64,000 bases of DNA from Pseudoselenomonas ruminantium (lineage in GTDB: Bacteria; Bacillota; Negativicutes; Selenomonadales; Selenomonadaceae): the NCBI RefSeq assembly GCF_900113715.1, contig NZ_FOQK01000013.1:23464-87463 (forward strand), given 5' to 3'. Each line of letters begins with the position of its first letter. Positions within the stretch are counted from its first letter, which is position 1. Below are positions 54,925 through 62,702 of the stretch, in pieces. The notes beneath the pieces were generated by a model, which was not told the origin of the DNA, did not search any database, and saw nothing but the letters and a program-made list of their open reading frames with translations. The translations under genes were made by a program, and so were the position numbers.

Positions 54925-56069
54925 GCTATCATCTCCACCAAAATCGCCTCACCCATGCCGCCAGCACCAGCGATTGCCAGCAGGCCACGGCCGCCGCCAG
55001 CTGCCTGCAAGGATTTCAACAGATGCGCCAGCAGGATTCCTCCCGACGCGCCATACGGATGCCCATACGCCAATGCCCCGCCAAAACGGTTATACTGCCC
55101 GATGCAATCCGGATGCTCACGGGCAAACAGCACATCGATAACCGCAAACGCCTCATTGAACTCGATTCCCTGCAGATCCCCATAAGAAAGCCCATGACGC
55201 CGCAGCAGGACATCCGCTACCGCCATCGCGCCTCGCGGGCTTTCCGCCGGATTTCCGCCCAGCGACGCTGTCCCCAGGATGCGGGCCACGGGATGCAATC
55301 CCCGCTGCCGGACAGCTTTTCCCGAAGCCAGCAGGGCAAAGGCCGCCCCATCGTTTATCCTGCAAGCTGTCCCTGCCGTAAGGGAGGTTCCTTCCCCCAG
55401 CAGAAGCGGCAGGCGGTCAAGCAGCCGCTGGCTCATGCGCTCCCGAATGCCATCGTCCCGCTCCCAGCCATCGATCGGTACCACGATGTCGCGCATAACT
55501 CCCCGCTTTGCCGCAGCAGCCGCCCTGGCATGAGAAACCAGCGCCCAGCCCTCCTGCTCCTTGCGGCTTATGTGCTCAGCAGCGGCCACCCGCTCGGCCC
55601 CCCAGAGCATGGTGTCCTCTGCGATATCTCCTGGAGCAAACTGCGCGGTATAATAACAGCCATCGCCCTTAGATGTAAGACCGTAGCGCTCATCCTGCCT
55701 GGCATAGACACGCAAGGGCTGCAGGGACGAGCTCTCCATGCCTCCAGCCAGCCAGACATCCCCCTGTCCACTGGCAATCTTGGCATAGGCCAGCGAAATC
55801 GCCGTTGCTGCTGATGCACACTGCATATCTACCGTAAACGCAGGTACCGTCTGCCCGATGCCTGCCAGCAAAGCCATGAGCCGCGTGATATTGCCGCCTG
55901 TCCCCACAGCATTACCGCCGATAACGCCAGACAAAGGCCCCGCGTCATAACGCTGCTGCAGCGCTTGCATTACCCGCGCGCCTAACACCTCCGGCCGCAC
56001 CGTTCGAAAAGGCCCATTTTTCCCCACAATCGGCGTGCGCATAGCTCCTAAGATATACACCTCTTCCAT
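54921..56069 (-). CDS. Thiolase-like acyltransferase lacking the second catalytic cysteine
   Basis: A 382-residue thiolase-fold protein. The nucleophile Cys84 lies in DMQCASAATAI; FNEAFAV and GHPYGASGG with His337 are intact. The C-terminal CxGGGMG motif reads AIAGAGGMGEA, so the base Cys is replaced by Ala367. Canonical thiolases need that Cys for Claisen condensation, so activity here may differ. It is co-translated with an acyl-CoA ligase and follows a strong promoter. The ribosome site is weak and the ATG at 56069 is the only plausible start. Confidence 0.85.
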   Translation of the reverse strand: MEEVYILGAMRTPIVGKNGPFRTVRPEVLGARVMQALQQRYDAGPLSGVIGGNAVGTGGNITRLMALLAGIGQTVPAFTVDMQCASAATAISLAYAKIASGQGDVWLAGGMESSSLQPLRVYARQDERYGLTSKGDGCYYTAQFAPGDIAEDTMLWGAERVAAAEHISRKEQEGWALVSHARAAAAAKRGVMRDIVVPIDGWERDDGIRERMSQRLLDRLPLLLGEGTSLTAGTACRINDGAAFALLASGKAVRQRGLHPVARILGTASLGGNPAESPRGAMAVADVLLRRHGLSYGDLQGIEFNEAFAVIDVLFAREHPDCIGQYNRFGGALAYGHPYGASGGILLAHLLKSLQAAGGGRGLLAIAGAGGMGEAILVEMIA

Positions 56070-56116
56070 TGTCTTTGCTGCCGCCTTCTTTCTCTGTCAC
56101 TTTTCTGCTGTTTCCC

Positions 56117-56145
56117 ATTATAGATATATATACTGTAAGCGTCAA
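56117..56145 (-). promoter_or_regulatory. Sigma-A promoter of the thiolase-ligase operon
   Basis: TTGACG, 17 bases, TATAAT on the minus strand, about 45 bases before the thiolase start. Confidence 0.85.
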
Positions 56146-56203
56146 CCATTTTATATAATCCAGTTTACCGTAATATCATTTTCCCCGGCCGCTATGCGCA
56201 CGC

Positions 56204-56237
56204 AAAAATACCGCCAGGCTGAATTGGCCTGGCGGTA
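56204..56237 (-). terminator. Intrinsic terminator after the autotransporter gene
   Basis: TACCGCCAGGC and GCCTGGCGGTA form an 11-bp stem, followed by TTTTTG on the minus strand. Confidence 0.93.
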
Positions 56238-56252
56238 CCTCTATACAATATT

Positions 56253-59200
56253 TTACCACATACGCTTGAGAGTAAGCGCGCACATCACATCTTTGGCATG
56301 TGCCCCTTTCTGCAGTCCTGCTTCACCAGCCATCGTCCAGCCAGGTGCAAACTCAGACTCACCATTGATACTCAATACGAAATGCGTCTTATCCTGTTCA
56401 TTCCGCATCTCATAGCTTTCAGCATCATTGCCGACATATCCAAACCGCAAGCGCGGATCTGCACCTGCCAGTGCATGCTTCACGCCAAGGCGCAAGGCAT
56501 AACTTCCCTTGGGCAGATACCGCTTGAATTCTACGCCAAGGCCCAGTGCAAAATAAGTATTCGCCGCACTAGCCACCCGTTGGCCATAAACACCAGCGCC
56601 ACGCTCACGATAGCCATCCTGCCAGAGCCGTGACAACTGCACATTGCCATAAGGACTGATATGCCAAGGCGTATCCTTGAACGCATCCAGGTCGTATTTG
56701 TACTCACCGCCAAGTTCTAAGATACGGCTATCATAGTCAGCCTCTGCCGTCAGATCCAAACCGGCCAGCCCCCGGCGCAGATCATTTTTGAGCCAGCCAT
56801 AATCGAGATAGACATAGCCTGCATGCGGGCCATGATTGTAGCCGCCATAGATTCCTAACCGGGTATCTTTGAGTCTGTTGCTGGCGCCTGTGTCTGCGAA
56901 GCCCACCGTTCCGTAGCTGGCAAAGGCACCGCCACGCCACATCTGCCCATAAGCACGATCCCAGCCCAGTGCCAACGTCGTACCATGATAATTCGCACCG
57001 CCCCGGAGATCGCCCCAATTCTTTGCTGCCTTGAACCAGAAATCATTATCGGACGGCTGCGGAAGTTTTGCCGAAAGTTCCATGGGCTTAGCTTCCTCTC
57101 CATCAGCCAGCTGCATTGCCGGCACCTTAACGGTCACATTTTTCTGGGCAAAAGCCTCAGTCAGCCGCGAGGAAATGATATGGCTGGTTACCGTATTCTG
57201 CTGTGCCAGGCTCATACTCTGTGCTGCCGGGTTGGCCGAGAGACTCTTCAAGGCTTTCGTGGCATCTTCCGCTTCAAGAGTGAACAATGCATGCATTGCA
57301 TCACGGCGCGTATCGCCAGTATCACGCAAATGCTCATCCATATGCACCATGGCCGTATAGGTATCATTCACCGTCTGATCTGTCGCCGCCAGATTATTGG
57401 CAGCCACGGTCGTAACCTTCAACGAATCATCATCCAATTCACCAGTAGCAGACAGCATACCGCTGATAGCATACGGTTTTCCTTCCGGGTTTTTGATGCT
57501 GCCAGTGATATCCTCGGCAGTAAGGACGGTCTTCGTATCTCCTGGCAGCATATTCGTTGCCGTAACGATACTGCCATTGATATCAGCGTCGCCAGTGACT
57601 GCAATATGGCCTGCTTTCCCGCCGCCATAAGCCTGCAGCTTGCCATCAGACACGAGATCGCCTTCGATAGCGAGTGTCTTATCGGGCCCATCAGCCCCCA
57701 GTAAGCCATGATTGATGACCTTTCCGGTCGTATCATCGCTGATTCCCTCAGCCATCTCATCAGTCATGTCATTTACCATATAACTGCCACCGAGCAGCGC
57801 AGCATCTTTATCCACCGTGACATTTATTACATTGGCTGTGCCGCCATAGTGCAGTTCTCCTCCCTGGACACGCATCTTGATGTTGTCTTCGCCATTGATA
57901 TTGCCACTATAGGACATGTCTCCCTGGAAATTCAGATTCGTTATCAAATCCGGATGATAGGTATCATAGCTATACGACTTGCCACCATACTGTATCGCCA
58001 AAGACTCCGAATCGTCATTCGGTGCATCATAACTGCCATCCGTATTGAAGTGCGTCCACTCGCTTGTGATATTTCCCTTAAGTGTTGCCCCTTCATGGAT
58101 GTTAATATTCTTGACCAATGCATTCTTTCCGATATAGATCGCATTGGCACCACCAGCGAGCTTCCCATAAAGATCATAGCTATCCACCATAGGACCGTTC
58201 AATTCATCTGCCGCTGAATTATAGGTAAACTTATCCATCTTCGTAAGCGGCATATTCTCCGACTCTGTGATTTTCCCTTGTTCATTTACAGCACGTTTGA
58301 ACCGGATATAGGAGCCACGATACTCGTCTACAGCACCATTGGAACTCGAACCAAAGTCAAAGCAAACACCATCACCATCCTTGCCCATAGCTGTAACCGT
58401 ACCATTTTGAGTAATCTTATGATTGCGTCCGTATGCTACCAGCAAACCGTTGCCATTTCTGCCATCGGCATGGATTTCCGTATCTACGGGGATGTCCAGC
58501 CGATTCTCGATGCCATCGATGCGCACGCCAGTAGCACCCGTACCATGTGTCAGGATATCAGCTGCCTGCGTTACCTTATTACGTGAACCATAGATATGCA
58601 GGCCAATGCCCAACGGAACCGCACTATAGGTGTTTTCCAGATACGCAGTACCTGCTTCGTTTCGGGCCGAATAGCCCTGCGTATTCCGTATGGTACCGCC
58701 GTCGCCATAGATTGACCGGCCGAAGAATGCCTTGCGGTCAAAATTATAGCCCAAATCCTGCATGACCGCCAACTCTGCTTCCATAAATGACGTGTAGTTG
58801 CTATAAGAGCGATGGCTCATCATGCCCGCCGTCTGAAGATGTGACCCCTCAAATTTTATTATAACTTTCCCGGATTCATCCACAGATCTCTCCCAAGCAT
58901 TCACAGGCAGTCCCTTTACCCCATTGAAGGTTGCATCGCCAAGCGCTTCCGTGACATGAGGACCCACAAAATACGCATAGCCCTGCGCACCAACCAGGTC
59001 TTTGTCCAGATACCGATTATCCACGATAAAGAAATCCTTCTCCTTAATCGTGGGGTTATCCTTCTTGAGTTCCGCAAACCCTGCCCGGGAAACGATTATC
59101 ATCGAGGTTTTTGCCGGATTCTGATTCTGATCTACGAGGTGCAGGTTCCAGGAATCCTTACTTTTCATCGCAGGATCAAACCACACGATTGGCTCACCCC

Positions 59201-59879
59201 GATCGGTTTTGTCTCCCTGTCCCGCAAATTTCCCGTCTATCCCCAGCGCATGTCCAAGTTCATGCCGGAATGTCCCCACGAAATCGGTTGCCTGTTCATT
59301 GGTCGGCAGAACTGAATCGGTTTCCACCCACCAGCCACGCACGGCACCCTTTCGCTCAGCCCCCATATTATTGCCGATACTTATCTCGCTGAATGCGTAT
59401 TGTCCCGCCGGGATAGTATCCTTCTTGGCCAGCTCCGCCGTCAGCTCGTTGAGGCTCCTGCCTTTGTTGATAGCTTCCTGCACATAGTTTTCCTTGATAA
59501 GGCTTATTTTCTTACCATCAGACGATAACGAATGGGTGATTGCCCCCGCATTCTGATCATCCTCCGTCGTGACAAACACCTGCCAAGGTACAGGATTCTT
59601 GGCCCGCGGCCCCAGAATACCTTTCCAATACGAGGTTGCCGAAATCGTCGCATCTACCAAATTAGCAGGCAAGTTGTATAAGCCTGGATCAATGAGATAA
59701 TCAGACGCATTACCCAGTCCTTCATTTTGATGCAGAAAATTCATCTCAACCAATGGCCGGCCATCCTGATAGATATATTGCGTATCATACGCCGAAGCCG
59801 AAAATGGTGACGCCGTCAGCCACGCCATTACGGCTGTTGTCAAAACCCGTGCCATCCGTTTGCTTTGCATTCCATACAT
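56253..59879 (-). CDS. Autotransporter with N-terminal metzincin-like protease domain
   Basis: A 1208-residue type V secretion protein. A signal peptide (about residues 1-30, ending SPFSASA) leads into a protease-like domain with FRHELGHALGID at about 205-215: HExxHxxGxxD, as in metzincin zinc proteases with Asp as third ligand. A repetitive beta-rich passenger (about 390-880) follows, with Gly/Asn/Asp-rich strands. The last 270 residues form the outer-membrane autotransporter barrel (DFWFKAAKNWGDLRGG onward) and end LTLKRMW with a terminal aromatic. The ATG at 59879 follows AGGAG by six bases. It is monocistronic and may be under sigma-D control. Confidence 0.9.
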   Translation of the reverse strand: MYGMQSKRMARVLTTAVMAWLTASPFSASAYDTQYIYQDGRPLVEMNFLHQNEGLGNASDYLIDPGLYNLPANLVDATISATSYWKGILGPRAKNPVPWQVFVTTEDDQNAGAITHSLSSDGKKISLIKENYVQEAINKGRSLNELTAELAKKDTIPAGQYAFSEISIGNNMGAERKGAVRGWWVETDSVLPTNEQATDFVGTFRHELGHALGIDGKFAGQGDKTDRGEPIVWFDPAMKSKDSWNLHLVDQNQNPAKTSMIIVSRAGFAELKKDNPTIKEKDFFIVDNRYLDKDLVGAQGYAYFVGPHVTEALGDATFNGVKGLPVNAWERSVDESGKVIIKFEGSHLQTAGMMSHRSYSNYTSFMEAELAVMQDLGYNFDRKAFFGRSIYGDGGTIRNTQGYSARNEAGTAYLENTYSAVPLGIGLHIYGSRNKVTQAADILTHGTGATGVRIDGIENRLDIPVDTEIHADGRNGNGLLVAYGRNHKITQNGTVTAMGKDGDGVCFDFGSSSNGAVDEYRGSYIRFKRAVNEQGKITESENMPLTKMDKFTYNSAADELNGPMVDSYDLYGKLAGGANAIYIGKNALVKNINIHEGATLKGNITSEWTHFNTDGSYDAPNDDSESLAIQYGGKSYSYDTYHPDLITNLNFQGDMSYSGNINGEDNIKMRVQGGELHYGGTANVINVTVDKDAALLGGSYMVNDMTDEMAEGISDDTTGKVINHGLLGADGPDKTLAIEGDLVSDGKLQAYGGGKAGHIAVTGDADINGSIVTATNMLPGDTKTVLTAEDITGSIKNPEGKPYAISGMLSATGELDDDSLKVTTVAANNLAATDQTVNDTYTAMVHMDEHLRDTGDTRRDAMHALFTLEAEDATKALKSLSANPAAQSMSLAQQNTVTSHIISSRLTEAFAQKNVTVKVPAMQLADGEEAKPMELSAKLPQPSDNDFWFKAAKNWGDLRGGANYHGTTLALGWDRAYGQMWRGGAFASYGTVGFADTGASNRLKDTRLGIYGGYNHGPHAGYVYLDYGWLKNDLRRGLAGLDLTAEADYDSRILELGGEYKYDLDAFKDTPWHISPYGNVQLSRLWQDGYRERGAGVYGQRVASAANTYFALGLGVEFKRYLPKGSYALRLGVKHALAGADPRLRFGYVGNDAESYEMRNEQDKTHFVLSINGESEFAPGWTMAGEAGLQKGAHAKDVMCALTLKRMW

Positions 59880-59912
59880 AGCTATCTCCTCCACTTAATC
59901 GCATCCTGCATA

Positions 59913-59939
59913 ATATCGGCACTAGCAATTGTTGACATA
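59913..59939 (-). promoter_or_regulatory. Candidate sigma-D promoter of the autotransporter gene
   Basis: GCCGATAT on the minus strand is a perfect match to the Bacillus sigma-D -10. The element 15 bases upstream reads TATG, only half matching TAAA. No good sigma-A pair is visible. Start would be about 28 bases from the ATG. Confidence 0.45.
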
Positions 59940-59976
59940 TCTTCGACAAGTGGCAAAAGAATACCTGCTTAACCTG

Positions 59977-60546
59977 TTATTTTTTTGTTGCTTTGGCCTT
60001 GCAGACAATTTGCGTCAAAGTTCCCATCGGGCAGTAGACGCACCAGGAGCGCGGGCGGTATACGAGCATGGTAAGGAGAGCAATAACCTCAGAAGTCAGC
60101 ATCAGGCTGTAGAGTCCAAAGGCAAACTGTGCTGTCCAAGGATTCACCATCCCCGAATACGTCCACTGCCATGGAAGCTGCCAAGTCCACAGAAGTGTAA
60201 CCACTGCCTGCAGAGAACCAGCGCCGCTATAAACCAGCCAGGCACTGTAGAGAACATTGCCAAACATGACAAAAAAGAACACCATGAAGCCATAGCGGAA
60301 TGCCTGGCTCTTCATCCAGGCAGGCATGTCCCGGCGACGGGAAAAACCGAGCTGTCCCAAAGCTCTTAACGTCTGCCCCCGATCGCAATAGCGATTGCAG
60401 AATAGCTTATTGCCAAAGCCGATGGCCATGATCAGCGGCAAAGCAAAACTTATAAGTCCCAGCCAAGCAAAGAGTATGTTGAAAAAGCCTAAACTGAAGT
60501 AAAGCAGCGACCAAATCCACAGATAATGATACCAACACTTTTTCAT
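59977..60546 (-). CDS. NapH-like membrane electron-transfer protein
   Basis: A 189-residue protein with four membrane helices (about residues 5-25, 28-48, 85-110 and 140-165). Two cysteine motifs, LFCNRYCDRGQTL and WCVYCPMGTL, resemble the conserved quinol-oxidising core of NapH/NosR/RdxA proteins. The ferredoxin domain usually fused to NapH is absent, but a two-cluster ferredoxin is encoded just upstream. The ATG at 60546 overlaps the ferredoxin stop, and GGAGG precedes it. Partner and electron acceptor are unknown. Confidence 0.78.
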   Translation of the reverse strand: MKKCWYHYLWIWSLLYFSLGFFNILFAWLGLISFALPLIMAIGFGNKLFCNRYCDRGQTLRALGQLGFSRRRDMPAWMKSQAFRYGFMVFFFVMFGNVLYSAWLVYSGAGSLQAVVTLLWTWQLPWQWTYSGMVNPWTAQFAFGLYSLMLTSEVIALLTMLVYRPRSWCVYCPMGTLTQIVCKAKATKK

Positions 60547-60743
60547 GCCTGCACCTCCAACCGGATTACAGAAGCCGGACATTCCCGAACGCACCTGCCG
60601 CAGCCCACGCAGACCACGGCATCCACCTGCGCAAAACTTCCCCGATAGATTGTAAGCGCCCCGCGCGGACATACATCCACGCAGGTACCGCAAGCCACAC
60701 AGTCTGCCGTCTGCACCACAGCCTGCCTTTTCTTCTTTTCCAT
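60543..60743 (-). CDS. Two [4Fe-4S] ferredoxin
   Basis: A 66-residue ferredoxin with two complete cluster motifs, CVACGTCVDVCP and CVGCGRCVRECP. Length and spacing match bacterial 2[4Fe-4S] ferredoxins, with a short basic N-terminus. It overlaps the downstream NapH-like gene as ATGA, so the two form an operon. It probably hands electrons to or from the membrane protein. AGGAGG lies seven bases before the start. Confidence 0.9.
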   Translation of the reverse strand: MEKKKRQAVVQTADCVACGTCVDVCPRGALTIYRGSFAQVDAVVCVGCGRCVRECPASVIRLEVQA

Positions 60744-60832
60744 AAAGTCCCTCCTGAATACATACTGACTTAATTATATAACCAAAGGCAAAACAGCGCT
60801 GTAATCCACTCACCATCTGGCAATATAAGGAC

Positions 60833-60873
60833 AAAAAGCTGCTATGCCCTCTAATAGCAATAGCAGCTTTTCC
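60833..60873. terminator. Bidirectional terminator after the 197-residue gene
   Basis: AAAAGCTGCTA and TAGCAGCTTTT are symmetric arms around a 16-base loop, with T runs in both directions. Confidence 0.8.
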
Positions 60874-60889
60874 CTATTTATATCCGCTT

Positions 60890-61483
60890 TCAGCGACGGC
60901 AAAGACTGTACGCACCAGTCCCAGAGCTCGTCAGCAAAAACGCTGTATCAGCCAGTATCCCCGCAATCAATTGCCGGCGCAAGGTATAATAATCATCAGC
61001 ACGGCCACCAGCCTTGGCCCAGTAAACACCATGAACATCAAATCGTTGTTCCCAGCTGAAATGATCTTCGCTCTTATCCGTAACGATATTGACACCATCA
61101 CAAGGCATGCCGTTTAACGTACAATCTTCAATCCGTTTATAGCACTGCTCAGCCGTGCTATCCGCTGCCGCGGACTTTTCCCGGCCCAGCCCATAGGCAA
61201 TTGCCCCCAGTGTCTCCAAGCGCTCAGCATGATCAGTCAAAATAGCAACTGTCAGTTCTGCATAGCGCCGTTCCACATCTTCGATATGCCTATTAAGCCA
61301 GCCATGGATATCGGCCGCATCGATGATTTCCGCCAATGGCCGATTCTCATTGCGGACAAACCTCGCCGTATTTTCCAGCCAGCCTTGCTGTTCTGCTTTC
61401 GCAGCAAAACGGCGCAAAAGCTCTTCCTGCCCCTTGATTTTCTCATACATCCAATAGTGGATTGGCCCTAAAAAAGCACTCAT
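60890..61483 (-). CDS. Uncharacterised soluble protein
   Basis: A 197-residue protein, mostly helical, starting MSAFLGPIHYWMYEKIKGQE. It has a mid-region IHGWLNRHIEDVERRYAELT and a C-terminal beta/alpha part (HFSWEQRFDVHGVYWAKAGG, CDGVNIVTDKSEDH) with three conserved-looking cysteines. No signal peptide or known motif is recognised. I have seen similar proteins annotated as hypothetical in Selenomonas and Clostridium, from memory only. The gene has its own terminator. Confidence 0.7.
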   Translation of the reverse strand: MSAFLGPIHYWMYEKIKGQEELLRRFAAKAEQQGWLENTARFVRNENRPLAEIIDAADIHGWLNRHIEDVERRYAELTVAILTDHAERLETLGAIAYGLGREKSAAADSTAEQCYKRIEDCTLNGMPCDGVNIVTDKSEDHFSWEQRFDVHGVYWAKAGGRADDYYTLRRQLIAGILADTAFLLTSSGTGAYSLCRR

Positions 61484-61520
61484 TTTATTCCCTCCGTTTC
61501 ATCACTGTCTAAAACTATAC

Positions 61521-61877
61521 GTGAAAAAACGGAAACCGTCTGTTAAAAATGTTACAAGCTTACCGCCCAGCTTCTGTATAGATAATATTGAACTTCAGCC
61601 CCTGGTTATAATTGCCAAAACTCTTGCCAAAAATCGTACAGCCACCAGCATTAGCCGCCTCTCTGCCACCGTTTATCTTTTAGGTTTTAACCTGGCAAAA
61701 CAGGGTGCCGTAGTTATCTTCTCCTCTATCGCCGGCGGCATGTATGCCTCACCGGGCTTCCAAAGCACCTATACATTCCTGGCTATAAGCGTGCTGCTCA
61801 TCACTGTTATCAGCGTCTTTACGCTAAAAAACGATAAAGCGATAAAGGAAAAGCTAGTGGCCGCCGTAGAAAAATAA
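61521..61877 (+). pseudogene. C-terminal remnant of a membrane transporter
   Basis: The frame open from 61521 to 61877 ends with two probable membrane helices (GAVVIFSSIAGGMYASPGFQ and TYTFLAISVLLITVISVFTL) and a charged tail, resembling the last helices of an MFS-type transporter. The first 50 or so residues do not look like a transporter, and there is no ribosome site. It is best read as the 3-prime remnant of a deleted gene. On the minus strand the bases 61560-61679 hold another open fragment. Confidence 0.45.
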
Positions 61878-61910
61878 CCTTCTCAAAAATCGAATCTTCA
61901 CCATAAAATG

Positions 61911-61951
61911 CAGCCCCTTAGTTGACCAGATTCTGGCGAACTAAGGGGCTG
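61911..61951. repeat. Long nested inverted repeat
   Basis: CAGCCCCTTAGTT and AACTAAGGGGCTG are perfect 13-base arms; the loop contains an inner CCAGATTCTGG palindrome. No clear T run follows on the plus strand, but on the minus strand the second arm is followed by GCATTTTATGG. It may be a terminator for lost genes or a mobile repeat. Confidence 0.6.
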
Positions 61952-62051
61952 TCGTGATTTCAACAGACCGCCTTGCCATTTGACAGTACCAGAATCAATA
62001 TACTATAATACCAAAATGTTTTCCCATCCTATTTATTAATGTGAGGTTTTT

Positions 62052-62561
62052 ATGGACATAGCAATTCTTATCTGGATTCAAGAACATATGCGTACCGATT
62101 GGCTGACACCTGCCATTCAGCTGATCAACACGATTGGACATTATGGTGCCTTTTGGCTGGTACTTGCCTTGGTCCTGGCACTGCACAAAGCCACGCGCCA
62201 ACAGGGAATACTCGTCACAAGTTCCATTCTTTTCTGCGGTGGCATAGCCGAAATCCTGAAGCATCTCGTCATGCGCCCGCGTCCTTTCCTGACGCACCCC
62301 GAGCTTCTGCCTCTTAGCCATCTGCCCCACTCGTTTTCCTTTCCTTCCGGCCATACGGTCTGCGCTTTTGCGGCAGCTTTTATCTTCTGGCGCACCTGCC
62401 GCAATCGTTACGGCTATCTTGCTCTGTGCCTCGCGGTAATCATGGCGTTTTCCCGTCTCTACGTCGGCGTGCACTATCCCAGTGATGTCCTTGGCGGCAT
62501 AGTGATTGCCGCACTTGGCAGCTTTGTTGTCTGGCATTACCGAAATAAATTGGACCGCTAA
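62052..62561 (+). CDS. PAP2-family membrane phosphatase
   Basis: A 169-residue membrane protein with five or six helices and the three PAP2 motifs: KHLVMRPRP (KxxxxxxRP), FPSGHTVCAFA (PSGH), and SRLYVGVHYPSDVLGG (SRxxxxxHxxxD). Relatives remove phosphate from undecaprenyl pyrophosphate or phosphatidic acid at the outer face of the membrane. The ribosome site is weak (TGAGG). It sits upstream of the ald leader on the same strand, and may be co-transcribed with it. Confidence 0.88.
   Translation: MDIAILIWIQEHMRTDWLTPAIQLINTIGHYGAFWLVLALVLALHKATRQQGILVTSSILFCGGIAEILKHLVMRPRPFLTHPELLPLSHLPHSFSFPSGHTVCAFAAAFIFWRTCRNRYGYLALCLAVIMAFSRLYVGVHYPSDVLGGIVIAALGSFVVWHYRNKLDR
62524..62551 (+). promoter_or_regulatory. 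Possible ald promoter within the PAP2 3-prime end
   Basis: TTGTTG, 16 bases, TAAATT on the plus strand. It would start the structured ald leader at about 62558. The match is moderate. Confidence 0.4.
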
Positions 62562-62569
62562 ACAGGAAT

Positions 62570-62702
62570 CCACCTCCCATGCAGCGAATATTGCCTTTAT
62601 AACGCCGAGAATCGGAAGAGAGATGCTCGCCACCTATAAAGGTGGGAGACATTTTCTTCCGCGTTATAGTTTCATGCATTGTCACTTTATGGAGGCGATA
62701 TC
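62570..62702 (+). ncRNA. Structured cis-regulatory leader candidate of ald
   Basis: The 141-base gap before ald folds into a long central hairpin (62598-62668): TATAACGC with GCGTTATA, GGAAGA with TCTTCC, AGATG with CATTT, CTC with GAG and CCACCT with AGGTGG around ATAA. An eight-base CGAGAATC bulge interrupts one side. Outside it, CCTCC (62573-62577) and ATGCA (62579-62583) can pair with TGCAT (62675-62679) and the GGAGG ribosome site (62691-62695). No T run follows. This is not a riboswitch class I recognise. Confidence 0.5.

Noticed and set aside
62598..62668. Terminator before ald
   Set aside because: The hairpin is not followed by a T run and is succeeded by the ald ribosome site, so it fits a leader better.
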